Source of the DNA: Zygnema cylindricum
Taxonomy: Eukaryota; Streptophyta; Zygnematophyceae; Zygnematales; Zygnemataceae
Assembly: GCA_037447655.1 (NCBI GenBank)
Contig: JBBHKE010000100.1
Location: 74,501-138,500 of the forward strand
Length of the DNA stretch: 64,000 bases
Direction of reading: 5' to 3'
Part shown: positions 54,250 to 64,000 of the stretch, piece after piece
Layout: each line of letters starts with the position of its first letter
Numbering within the stretch: position 1 is the first letter of the stretch
Position numbers and translations under genes: made by a program
Notes under the pieces: model-generated
Database searches by the model: none
The model's input: the letters and a program-made list of their open reading frames with translations, nothing else
What the model was told of the DNA's origin: nothing

Positions 54250-56316
54250 CGTATCGCTGGCGTCTGTAATTATCGTCCAAGGTAGGTTCCGGTCGAGAAC
54301 GGCTAACACAGGGGCGGTAACCAACCGTTCCTTTAGCGTGTTGAAAGCTGCCCCTTGCGCCGATTTCCACTCGTAGGGCACGTCATTCCTATGTAATTCC
54401 GTGAGTGGTGCAGCGATTTTGGCGAAACCTTCGACAAATCGTCGATAATAGGAGCATAAACCCAGAAAGCTCCGTAATTCCGTAATGTTCACCGGCTGCG
54501 GCCACTCCTCCACTGCCCTTGTTTTGTTCGGATCTACTGCGATTCCATCCCGGCTCACCACATGGCCCTAAAAATCAATTTTCTCCTTCAAGAAGTCACA
54601 TTTGCTCCTCTTTGCGTACAACTTATTCTCTCGAAAGACTTTTAGGACAAATCATAGGTGCTTCCTGTGTTCCTCCAATGTTCTGCTATACACCAAGATG
54701 TCGTCTAAAAAGACGATTACAAATGCGTCCAGATATTGTCGAAAGATGGAGTTCATCAGATGCATAAAAGTCGCCGGCGCATTGGTTAACCCAAACGGCA
54801 TTACCCGAAACTGGAAATGACCATACCGAGTTCTAAACGCCGTCTTTTCCACATCTTTGTCAGCAATTCTAATCTGGTGATAGCCGCTCCGCAGATCTAT
54901 CTTTGAAAAATATTTAGCACCTCGAAGTCGGTCAAACAATTCGTCTTTTCTCGGTAAAGGGTACGCATTTTTGATCGTTAACTTAGTTAGCGCTCGGTAG
55001 TCCACACACATACGGAAACCTCCATCTTTTTTATTCACGAAAAGAACGGGAGCTCCATACGGTGACTTGCTCGCTTCTATTGCTCCGGCTTCAACCATCT
55101 CCGCGAGTTGCTTTTTGAGTTCGTCTAATTCGGTGTAACTCATCTTGTACATCCGATTAGCCGGGGGTGCCGCTCCGAGAACAAGTTCTATCTTGTGGTC
55201 TACTTCGCGCTTCGGAGGTAAGCCCTCGTGAAGCTTCGGGGAAAAAACATCTACGTACTCCTCGAGAATTTTTGTCACGACTTCCAGGGCCTCTTCGGAA
55301 GTCTTGCCGGTGTCGTCACTTTCTTTTGAGTTGAAGTCGGGATCCTTCTTCTTCCATTCCTCCAGGATCTCCTCCTTCGCCTCCTCCATGGGCTGGACGA
55401 TCGCTACACTAATAATTTCCCCTTTTCTGAGTGCCGTCTTAAGCTGTAAAGCCGAAAGTAGGCGTCCCTCTTCCGATCCTTTACCAGCTACTCCCGCTTT
55501 TACCTCAAACTCTTCTTCGCCCTTCCTCACTCTCATGGCCCCACTTCTCGAATCGATCGTCGGATTCCATTTTTGCAACCACGGCTTCCCCAAGATTACT
55601 TTTTGGTCCCCAAAAGGTAATACATGAAGAGTGTCGTACCATCGGAATCTCCCGATACCTACACGTAACCTCGGGGTACAATAGGTAATGGATAAGGAAC
55701 TTTCGTCTGCCAACTGCATCGACTGCTGATTCGTAAGCACCACGGGAGGAAGCTTCAACTTTTTCACCGTTGCCTCGTTGATGAAATTTCCCGATGCTCC
55801 GGAGTCCACCATGAAACTGGTTGCGCACACTCCGATTTGACTCCGAAATATCAAAGGGTCTCCTCCTTCACCGGCTAACCTCATGACGTTAAGTTTCCCC
55901 TTTCTTACATATTTCCGTTTTGGACAATCACGGGCCATATGGTCCGGGGAACCGCACTGGAAGCATAAGCCATTCTGCCTCCTATGTTGGAGCTCCTCGG
56001 GGGATAAGTGGTTGGCCTTGGTCTTGATAGTTTTCTTCTTTTTCCGCAGTACGTTGACCACCTCCTTATCCTCATCAATTGCTCCGAGCTCCATGGGAGT
56101 TGGACCATCGGCTCGACGACCCCCTCCACCGCTACTCGACCCAAAATGATAAGGTCCTCGGAGGGTGAAGTCCACTGAATTGGTCCGCTCACCAAATTGA
56201 ATGATTGCTGAGAGACTAAGAGTTGTGCTTTCCCGAGCGAGCCATTGTTCCACATCCCTACTAATAAAGGATTTGAGCCCCTTCACATAGCGATCCACTG
56301 CTTCATCTTCCGTCAT
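54250..56316 (-). CDS. Gypsy gag C-terminus, protease and reverse transcriptase
   Basis: 554 codons are open from 56,316 to 54,652. It starts in late gag ([20 protein letters not shown]) and has one zinc knuckle, [14 protein letters not shown]. The aspartic protease ([14 protein letters not shown], then [12 protein letters not shown]) and the RT follow: [64 protein letters not shown] and catalytic FLDD at 54,700-54,711. A stop follows HRKHL at 54,652. 54,561-54,250 continues with the RT/RNase H connection ([36 protein letters not shown]) up to the C2 insertion. The frame would need read-through near 54,652 and 54,565. RT looks largely intact. Confidence 0.9.
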
Positions 56317-56828
56317 AATAGGTATTTAAACCTTACACTCCAAAAATCGTTGCGTAAACTCCAACATGGAAGTTCGTTGCTTCAGCACTGCGATCTTATC
56401 TCGTGCAGCCTTAACCGTATTAACAGGCTGCCAAGCGTCTCAGAGGAACTGAACGAAGAGAGCCCAAACGGTCGGTATCTCATCACTCTCCACCAATGTC
56501 CTCCACCATGCACCCGCTGCCCCCTTAAGAAGACCACCCGCGTAGTGAATCTTCTCTCGGTCCGACAGGCTAGGAAAATTCTCGAGATAATTCGCAACAG
56601 AGAATAGCCATGTGTCCAGGTTCATGTGTCTTGCGGGGTGAACTCGTCGGGAAGTCCTAATTTCGGTCTCTTGGAGTCTCTCTCCATGCCTCCATGAGGT
56701 CGCTCACCAAGACTAGATTCCAAAGCTGCAATGGTGTTGCTCAGCTGCGGGTTCTGTAATCTCACGCTTTCTAGCACCTTGAGAACTTGCGCTAACATTT
56801 TTGTAGTAGATACGTCATGTTCGTCCAT
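56317..56828 (-). pseudogene. Gypsy gag N-terminal part
   Basis: Starts at the ATG at 56,828, 20 bp after the primer site (MDEHDVSTTKMLAQVLKVLE, a likely helix). The frame ends at 56,622. The next frame, 56,625-56,440, carries the capsid-like core LDTWLFSVANYLENFPSLSD…LKGAAGAWWRTLVES, typical of Ty3/gypsy gag. Another shift near 56,440 is needed to join 56,316. At least two frameshifts, so gag is broken. Confidence 0.82.
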
Positions 56829-56848
56829 GCTGTCGGGTCATGAAAATA

Positions 56849-56860
56849 GCTCCGATACCA
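56849..56860 (-). other. Primer-binding site of the gypsy element
   Basis: Minus strand TGGTATCGGAGC, one base after the 5' LTR end. One mismatch to the initiator tRNA-Met site TGGTATCAGAGC; the 3'-end type of priming, unlike the copia elements nested in it. Confidence 0.88.
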
Positions 56861-56861
56861 G

Positions 56862-57353
56862 TGTAAAAGGGACAGGGATTTTAGGCACAGCAATACACCA
56901 CCATGCACAACGGAAAGCTCCAAAGATCTTCCCGTAGCAACAGCAGGCGCACACAGCAATAACAGACAAGATTGCGCTTTATTACCCAAGGGAGGATTAC
57001 AAAATTCGGCGCTCGCTGCGAAGGTCTACTAAAAAAAGTCTGTCTCGTACTACGTCTGTCTCACTATTTAAACTAACTGCTTGTCAACCCAATACAGTAC
57101 AAATGTACACGTGGACCTTCGCGGTCAACCGAGATCTATCCACAATATTCTTCTAGAACTATACGGTAAAATCTACTTTCCGCGGCATTGCTATACTGCT
57201 AAGCAGCGTTGCTATGCTGCGCTACGTTATTCTACTAAGTTGCTATGCTGCTATGTTGCGCTAATTTGGAATCGCAGCTGCGCTGCTCTGCAACCACAAC
57301 TATAGCAGCCTACTTTCTAGCCACTAAGTACTCCACCTTGTAACCCTGTTACA
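56862..57353 (-). repeat. 5' LTR of the gypsy element
   Basis: 492 bp, plus-strand ends TGTAAAAGGG and CCCTGTTACA. Minus-strand TTTAAATAG near 57,063 may be the TATA box. GCTGC-rich hairpin stretch at about 57,185-57,305, as in the 3' LTR. Confidence 0.88.
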
Positions 57354-58478
57354 GAAAGGTACCGCACTGTAATAATACAGGGCGCACGAAACAAATATCA
57401 AAGACATTTGTTTCGACAGTCAAGATTAAAAGTACGAAATATAATCAAACGGCTCCCATTTAAGCCAGCTGTACGAAATGGTAATTCCGGCGGTTTTTGG
57501 ACACGCCAACACCGGATGACACGTGGCAGCATTATGGAGGATTGCGCAATCTCCGAAACGCAAGTTGACAAATTCGGATATGACAATTGTCACCATTATA
57601 GACATGCAGTACAAGTACCGTCCAGAAAGTACTCCGGCACTTTTACTTTCTTGTACGGTACAGTCTTGTGATTGGACCTTATTTCAGTACTAGGGGGCTT
57701 AGAGAGGGGTTTTATGACTTATAATATTTTGGGTAGGTAGTCGCCTATTTGTGAGAGCACCTTGTATAAAAAGCTAACTTTGGGCAACCATAACAATCAA
57801 TTTACTTAACCATTTTCAATGATTTTTTTTGCTCCCGACTCAATGGATTCAAAGCTACACAGGAAATTAATAGGTCGAAGTTTGTCTACCAAGGTGGTTA
57901 CATTTCTAAGGGAAAGTCAAAGTGGGTAAATGTGTCCAAATCTCATATTCTAACTTTACATTCTGTGGTGAAACTGAGCACACAGAAAGTGTTATTTCAC
58001 AATGGTGAAAATGTATTGGGGTTGTGATTGTCAAGGGGTCAGTTATTTGGGTTTATATCAAGTTAGGAGTCGACACTATCAAGATAAGTTTCTTTGTGAT
58101 ATGCAATTTCTGTGGGAAATGGAGCAGACAAAGTTTCAATGAGCCTCAGTCATACTTGGATGCAATGAACAGTCCAGAGAAACACAGATGGGTTAGAACA
58201 ATAACTGATGAGATGGCTATTGAATTAACTAGTTTTTGGGTATTTTCTATGTCTAAATAGATCAGCGGAAAAAGACAAAAAAAACGTATGCAGCATGCCT
58301 CCATCCCATCTCTTTAGCCCCCATACTTGTTGTAGTCACTAAAGGAGAGAGAGAGTGATAAAGCCATGGTCGCCTTAGTTCCATAGGAAGGACTAAAGAG
58401 TGACTTAAGTAACTCTCAACAAAAGGTTGAGTCGAACAAGACTCGAAACTGCGACCCGCAGAGCGCGGCGTAGCCGTC
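57354..58478 (+). repeat. Copia LTR and pol debris
   Basis: 57,354-~57,990 is the right-hand part of a plus-strand copia LTR: GACACGTGGC near 57,518, TTGTATAAAA near 57,764, then a TTTTTTTTGCTCCCGACTC block. ~57,990-58,135 is unassigned. 58,136-58,222 encodes the RT start of the family (NEPQSYLDAMNSPEKHRWVR). 58,217-58,478 is the left part of another LTR (TATTGAATTAAC…GCGGCGTAGCCGTC). The gypsy element interrupts the first LTR. This could be a shrunken copia derivative with most of its coding lost. Confidence 0.6.
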
Positions 58479-59476
58479 TGTTGAAATTAAAAGTTTTCTT
58501 ATGTATTTTCTAGGTTTCTTAATTGATCTAAAATAAGGAGGAAAAGCATAGGTAGCCTGCTTCCAACTTCTCTCTCTGGCCCCCATACTTGTCGTTGTCA
58601 CTTAAGGCTGGAGAGGAAGCTAGAGCGATGGCTGCCTATGCTTCCGCTAGAGTCAAAAGGCAGCCCTTTTGGTAAACTTACCAAAAAGGTTCACGGACCC
58701 AGGATTTAATCCTGGTACCTACCGTCCGTCTAAATAGCCTAGTATTCTTACCATGTAGCCTAACACCTGTGTCGAAGTATATAGGGTACGATAGCTACCT
58801 AACGATGTGGAAATATAGAAGTTCATTTAATTGACGAACGGATCACAATCACATAGCAATAGTTAGATAGAGTTACATCGGATATACTACTTGTATTTTT
58901 AACGGCCCTGAATTAATGTCGATATCAATCAGACGCCAGAGGAAGAAGCCGGTATCGCGAAATGGACGATTTGGCGATTTGCGGTCACAGCCACACCAGG
59001 TAAGACATGGCAACGTGAAATTTGATAGCGCCATCTTTGGGACATACCATAGCCAACTCGGATATGACAAGCGTCGTCTTTTTGGTCATGCTGTAAAATG
59101 GCCGTATAGAAAGTATTCCGGGCCAAGTACCTTTTTTTACTGTACAATGATTTGATTGGCTCGATACTTCTCTAGTAGAGGGGTTAGAGAGGGGTTTAGG
59201 ACTTAAGAGAATTTGAAGTAGCAGCCTCTCTTCAGAGAACTCCTGCATAAAATGTCATCTTTGACTATTGATAAATTACTGCTCACAGGAGCAAATTCAA
59301 GGATTCTGTTTATAATAGACTCAAGGGGGTTTACTCTTCTAAAGGGTGAAGTCTGGTCAGTCTGTATTTGGTCAAGGTATCAGTAATACTCATATAAAGA
59401 CGAAGGGATTGAGGCTATCCTAGGGGCTTCTGGTAAGCTACCTACTCTGAGTACCAATGGAGGTCTCAAAGTTACA
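58479..59476 (+). repeat. 5' LTR of another copia copy
   Basis: 998 bp, TGTTGAAATT…AAAGTTACA, inserted into the LTR fragment at 58,217-58,478. It has a tRNA-T-arm-like GGATTTAATCC near 58,702. Directly followed by a decayed primer site GTTTTGGGCCCACC at 59,478-59,491 (one change, which removes the ATG). Confidence 0.82.
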
Positions 59477-59665
59477 AGTTTTGGGCCCACCCTCTAGGTT
59501 GCCCACATTTAATGGGACTGGGTTCATCTACTAGGAGAGTATGATGATAGGAGCCCTATGTGAGAAAAATTTTTGGGGAATAGTGAGTGGGTGAGTATAA
59601 CGTCCTTCCAGTCGTGTAATCCCTCCAAGGTTTGGAGGAAGCAAATTTGATAGGAAACCAGATCC
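59457..59665 (+). pseudogene. Copia gag N-terminal fragment
   Basis: ATG at 59,457 in the LTR end, then VSKLQVLGPPSRLPTFNGTG, ALCEKNFWGIVSG, IPPRFGGSKF. Three stops in 70 codons. Cut at 59,665 by an LTR-like sequence; the rest of this element is not adjacent. Confidence 0.78.
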
Positions 59666-60728
59666 TGTTGGTTTTTGGAAACCTTTAGTCCTCTCTATAT
59701 CACATTGCTATGCTGCCATGCTCCGCTGGTCACAGCGCAGACATAGCAGCATGTATGAAAAAGATGTTGTGCTGCCATGCTGCGCTGGTCACATCGCAGC
59801 CATAGCAGCTTGCGTACTAAGTACTAAGAGTATTGAACGTACGGAATTGGACTTCAAGTGACGCGAAGAAACATAGACGAAAGTGTTGAATGTGTTGGAG
59901 AAATGGACGGCGGATCGGGAAGCGATCCGATGATTAACATCCGAAATGATTTAAATTGTACGTCGGCCGTACGAAACATAATGCGGCGGTCAATATGTGA
60001 TGAATTGGACGCCACCGGAGCTACGGACGGCAGCGCCGTCAGTTTGGTGAGGGTCGCGAAATCGCGTCCATCACATGATATTTATTTTGGACGGTCCTGA
60101 TTCGTTTGACGGAATTCGTACGACGTGTAAATATTTAACAATGTTTTGTCCTGTGTATTTAGTTATTAGTGTAGATCTCAGGTACACTCACATAATTAGA
60201 GGTATTTGATTGATTACGTACGGCTGGTATGCCTCCGTACAGTTAGTAGTAAGCTGTAGTGTATATTTGTAGGACTTAGTCATTTATAGACTTAGGAACC
60301 TTTTGGACAGAAACTGTTTTTGCTCATTTTTGGGAATTTCATCTGAGAATTGCTCTCAGTAGTACTGGCAGAATTGTCTGAAATTTTGCATGTGTGTTCC
60401 TCCTTGCATTTAAAATATTGTGGCAAATTTTCAGACCTATTGTGTGTCTAATTTTCTTGGGGCTTCATTGTGAAGTTGGTCATATTTATCAAAGTTCTGG
60501 CAAGCTGTTTTTTCTGCAACTTTGAATGAGTGTTGTGATTATTCGGTTTGGTATTATTATATGAAATTTGGTGGGAATACTGAGTGGACTAGAAAATATC
60601 TGGTTGAGTAGTTTCAGCTTGGTTTGAAAATTCTGTAGAATTCTGAGTGGAATCAAATGAGGCTGTTTTGGGGTAGTCTGTGGTGCTTCCGAGGGTACAT
60701 ACATGGCTGAAAAGGGCTATGAACAACA
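59666..60728. repeat. Probable LTR of the solo-LTR family, rearranged
   Basis: Starts TGTTGGTTTT and ends GAACAACA, the same end type as 16,448-17,837, and shares GAAATGGACGGCGGATCG-type and ACATAATGCG blocks with it. The flanks do not match (GATCC versus TGACT), and left and right neighbours are copia pieces on opposite strands. It is therefore not a simple insertion, and a larger rearrangement or deletion is likely. It holds two ~60-bp GCTGC/GCAGC hairpin repeats at about 59,708-59,815. Confidence 0.5.
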
Positions 60729-61528
60729 TGACTGAGGCTCATTTGGATGAGAAAGCTTTGTTACCTTGCAAGAAGCTTGTTTTTCTTGAAGACTTTTGCT
60801 GCTCCCCCGTCCTCACTCAAATTCCGAAGCTGGAATGGAGGGTAGTCTTGGATTCCTCCGAACTGTCTCATCAGCTCCCCTATCCGTGGGAACCGGTTCA
60901 GACCCTTCTTCCTCTCTCTCCTCAAAGTGTGTAGGAATATGAGGGGATTCTGGTATATCCCCCTCATCTTTTATCTCCCTTGAATTTGCAGTCATGTATT
61001 CACTAGTGTCCCTTCTAGGAAGATCTAAGTCCTCCTCACTCTCGGACTCAAAACTGATCTTTATTTTCTTAGTGTATTTGAAGGGATCAAAAGACTTCCA
61101 TTCATCCATGACAACTAGATGCTTTACCAGAATGATATCTTGTTTAGCTAAGTCATAGACTCTATATCCCTTGACATCCTCATCATATCCCACAAAATAT
61201 CTTGGTTTCCCTTTAGCATATAGTTTCTAGTTTTTCTTATCTGTGTCAAGACTGTAAACTTGACTACCGAATACTTTCAAGTGGGAAACATTCGATTTCT
61301 TTCCAACCCATCTCTTATAGGGGGTCATTCTTTTAACAGCTGTAGTGAGGACTCTGTTCTTAATGTAGTTAGCACAGTTCATGGCCTCTGCCCAAAATCT
61401 TCTTCCTATTTTCTTATCTGCCAACATGCTACACACAATATCTCCCAAAGTTTGGTTTAACCTCTCAGCTACCCCATTCTGTTCTGGATTATTCGGTACA
61501 GTTTTCTGTTGCTGAACTCCCTCATCTC
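60729..61528 (-). pseudogene. Copia integrase C-terminus and linker fragment
   Basis: Minus strand. From the gap leftward: QNGVAERLNQTLGDIVCSML, ADKKIGRRFWAEAMNCANYI, RWVGKKSNVSHLKVFGSQVY, a stop, then FVGYDEDVKGYRVYDLAKQD and the acidic linker to ASEFE. It ends within the segment before RT. 61,193-60,813 is open. Closest here to E4. Confidence 0.8.
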
Positions 61529-61538
61529 NNNNNNNNNN
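61529..61538. other. Assembly gap (10 Ns)
   Basis: Ten unknown bases, a conventional spacer of unknown true size. It separates minus-strand integrase on the left from minus-strand gag on the right, so several kb of one or two elements may be missing or misjoined. Confidence 0.97.
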
Positions 61539-62201
61539 CTACTATCCTCGAGATACGCTTTTTTGCCAAAACCCCCAATCACTCACCTGCTAACCCCGCA
61601 GGTAGTTCAGAACCTTAAGGAGTTCCCAAACTTCCTTCGTCTAAGTGTTTCTTTCCTCCAGGTAGAAGTTTCCTCCTCTATTTCCTTCCTGTCCACCACC
61701 TGTTTCCTCGCCTCTTCCTCTTCTGGTGTGGTTATCGTTGGCTAAGTCGTAAGTACAGTGGATAAGGCTCCTTGCCTTACCTGCAAATGAGGACATGCAA
61801 GTCCTTGAGTAAGATGGCGTAGGATGAAGTGCTTTGCCGCCATATTGTTGTTATCCCAGGTTTAAGTATCATTCTCCTCGTTCCTCGGAATAGGTGACAT
61901 GAATGCTGAATCGGTTGCTATTGGTGTGGTCTTCTCCTTCTCCGCTCCTTTGTCCACCACCTGTCCTTCCTTTATCTCCTCCTTTGAAGATGGACCTCCT
62001 TTCTTTGTGAATCTGCTTCCTTCAAACCCTTGAGGAATTCCAAGACTTGATGGACGCCCCAATCGTCCACTCACTAACCCCCAAAACCGTTTTTTCGCAT
62101 AGAGCTCCTATCATCATACTTTCCCAGTATATGAAGCCAGTTCCATTAAATATTCGTACCCTAGAGGGTGGGCCCATAACCTAAAACTCTGAGACCTCCA
62201 T
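61539..62201 (-). pseudogene. Copia gag fragment
   Basis: Minus strand from the ATG at 62,201 in the LTR end. It reads through the primer site, then GRLGRPSSLGIPQGFEGSRF, a Lys/Glu-rich stretch, and a block like AAKHFILRHLTQGLACPHLQ near 61,800-61,850. 61,539-61,750 repeats a diverged part of the same region. Several breaks. Most similar to C1 gag. Confidence 0.75.
62167..62180 (-). other. Half-tRNA-Met primer-binding site
   Basis: Minus strand GTTATGGGCCCACC next to the LTR end, with the extra G giving a 15-nt match. Fifth intact copy of this site in the window. Confidence 0.8.
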
Positions 62202-63237
62202 AAGTCCTCAGAGTGGACAGCTTCCAAGAAGCCTCTAGGATAACCCTGACCCCTTTGTGTTTCAGCAAGAACAACTGCCACTTTGGCAGACAAAAACTCT
62301 GACCAACTTCACCTTTGTGAAGGCAAGACTCCCCTGAGTCGATAACAAAAAGAATCTCTGAATTTGCTCCCCTGAGCAGTAAGTTATGGAGGGTCAAAGT
62401 TGACCTTTTGTACTGAAGCTCTCTCGGAGAGAGGGTCCTATCTCCTAATTTTTCTAAGTCCTATCTCTCTCACAGACTCTATCTACTGATGTACAGAGCC
62501 AATCAGAATGCATCTCCGTACACAAAAGTACAGCTGCCGGTGTAGTTTCTGTACGAACATCGTATGACATTGCATTAATGTTGACACGTGGTATGTCCGG
62601 ATTCGTTCCCGTAATCCACGGAGATGCCGCGATCCAATGTTATTCCGCCACGTGTCATCTAATGTGGCGATGTACACAAACCGCCGAAATCCTCTTCCGC
62701 GATCTCGGCGTTAATTCCGGCCGTCCAATTAAATTCATATTTAATCGTAGCCGTAATAAATACATGTGCGATATTCTTTTCTATAAAGAAACAAATGCGC
62801 GGTATTGATTTCTTATCCGTACCGCTATCCATACTTTTACGATTATGGATCTATGTCACCCGTAATCAGTTATAGTTAAATGAATTTTCCTACTCAATAA
62901 AAATTAATTAAATATCATACCCTATATTACGTAACATTCGATGAAGACTTAACGGCTAAGGCTACCGTCTACTGGCTGCTTGCCGGCCGGTAGGTACAAG
63001 GATGAAATCCTGTAGCCGACACCATACCTTTTTAGTGAATTAACCCCTAACTAATATATAATCCCGTAAACTTCTGGTTAGTCTAGGTAGCCATGGCTCT
63101 AGCTCCCTCTCGAATTTCTCAGTGACTGCGACAAGTTTGAGAGTTGGAGAGAGAAGTTAGAGGTAGACTGCCTCGGCTTCTTTCTATATTTCTATTTAGA
63201 CCTAGAAAATACTTTAAATGGATCATTAATTTTTACA
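62182..63237 (-). repeat. Copia 5' LTR (C1-like)
   Basis: 1,056 bp on the minus strand: start TGTAAAAATTAATGATCC (C1 has TGTAGAAATTAATGG), end CAGAGTTTTA (CA decayed to TA). Same internal blocks as C1: ACACGTGG, TCTCTCGGAGAGAG before the TATA position, and the T-arm-like segment near 62,998. It interrupts the next LTR. Confidence 0.82.
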
Positions 63238-63973
63238 CACCAATCATATTACTGTACCGTACAGAAAGGTACAGCTGCCGGTGTACTTTATGTACGAACA
63301 TTGTACGACATGACCAAAATGTCGACACGTGTCTTTTGTGGATTCGTTTCCGTAATCTCTCGAGATGCTGAAATCCAATGTCGTGTTGCCACGTGTTATC
63401 CGATGTGGCGGCGAACATAAACCGCTGAAATCTTCTTCCGCGATCTCGGCATTCTTTCCGGCCGTCCGATTGAATGTCGATTTCAATCGTAGCCGTCATA
63501 AATATTTGCTATGTATTTGTTTCGCTATCGAAACAAATTCGCGGTACGTATTTATTCTTCGTACTCCTAATCCGTAATTTTTCATAACTGACTCTAGGTA
63601 TCCCGTATATAGTTGCCGTTAAATGAATTAGCCTATATGTTAACGTTTAGATATTTATTAAACTCTATATCGTCGACCACTAATCCTAGACTAAATGGAT
63701 GAGGCTACCAGCTACCATCGGCATTACCTATCCGTAGGTACTAGGATCGAATCCTCTAGGCGACAGCTTTCTTTTTAGTAAATTAACTACTTTACTACCC
63801 CGTAAATCTTTGGATAGCATAGCCAGCCATAGCACTAGCTTCCTCTCAAACTTCTTAGTGATTGCAACAAGTGTGAGAGTTGGAGAGAGAAGTTAGAGAC
63901 AGACTGCCTCGGCTTATTATTCTGCACTTTATTTTAGACCTAGAAAATACTAAAAGAACCATCAATTTCTACA
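63238..63973 (-). repeat. Copia LTR, 5' part only
   Basis: Minus-strand LTR beginning TGTAGAAATTGATGG at 63,973. It includes GGATCGAATCC near 63,751 and ACACGTG near 63,390. Truncated at 63,238 by the LTR insertion. 63,974-64,000 returns to plus-strand copia linker (GSSKRIQE-like), so this LTR lies in another pol gene. Confidence 0.78.
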
Positions 63974-64000
63974 ACAAGGAGCAGCAAAAGGATACAGGAA

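Larger units (their letters stand above)
35470..57353 (-). mobile_element. Chromodomain Ty3/gypsy element with two nested copia insertions
   Basis: Minus-strand element bounded by LTRs 35,470-35,961 (3') and 56,862-57,353 (5'), both 492 bp with TG...CA ends. They differ at roughly 5% of sites in the part compared by eye. Flanks GAAAT and GAAAG match at four of five bases, consistent with an aged TSD. Without the two copia insertions it is about 9 kb. Order from the 5' end: primer site, gag, protease, RT, RNase H (split by C2), integrase (split by C1), truncated chromodomain, then a second RNase H-integrase-chromodomain segment, an extra ORF and the 3' LTR. RT before integrase plus a chromodomain places it among chromoviruses. 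Confidence 0.88.

Noticed and set aside
59666-60728. Simple solo-LTR insertion
   Set aside because: Flanking 5-mers GATCC and TGACT differ, and the neighbours are copia parts in opposite orientations.

Overview
This window is intergenic DNA from a plant nuclear genome, built almost entirely from retroelements. I found no host protein-coding gene, rRNA gene or convincing tRNA gene. The plant assignment rests on Ty1/copia polyproteins (gag, protease, integrase, reverse transcriptase, RNase H order), a chromodomain Ty3/gypsy element, 5-bp target-site duplications (TSDs) and primer sites matching plant initiator tRNA-Met. I cannot name the species. A run of ten Ns at 61,529-61,538 shows this is a draft assembly.

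Layout. 1-18,593 (+ strand) holds decayed copies of one copia family with ~1 kb LTRs. A 6.4-kb tract, 964-7,366, is repeated in direct orientation at 9,545-15,947 with no difference noticed by eye. An unrelated solo LTR (16,448-17,837, TSD AGGCG) sits inside the last LTR. 18,594-19,257 is a hAT transposase remnant. 19,258-20,491 (-) is an unidentified broken ORF. 22,009-24,155 (+) is a decayed non-LTR-type reverse transcriptase. 24,156-29,150 (-) is a rearranged copia element. 29,727-35,261 (-) is a different, recent copia element (TSD GTATG) whose coding region is open except for one frameshift.

35,470-57,353 (-) is a chromodomain Ty3/gypsy element with 492-bp LTRs. Two copia elements are nested in its pol gene: 40,327-46,798 (TSD CATAG, in integrase) and 47,902-54,244 (TSD ATAGC, in RNase H). 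The gypsy element also carries a second, diverged RNase H-integrase-chromodomain segment. Between chromodomain and 3' LTR it has an extra ORF with an acidic region, a Trp/Tyr/Pro-rich domain and a C-terminal heptad-like helix. 57,354-64,000 is a patchwork of copia LTR, gag and pol pieces on both strands.

How the parts work. Each element encodes gag (capsid, RNA binding), protease, integrase and RT/RNase H for copying through RNA. The main copia family here appears primed not by the 3' end of initiator tRNA-Met but by its anticodon arm (half-tRNA priming, as in Drosophila copia and yeast Ty5). In these elements the primer-binding site is translated: its internal ATG, which pairs with the tRNA's CAU anticodon, is in frame with gag, and another in-frame ATG lies upstream inside the 5' LTR. 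These two points and the extra gypsy ORF are the most interesting signals.
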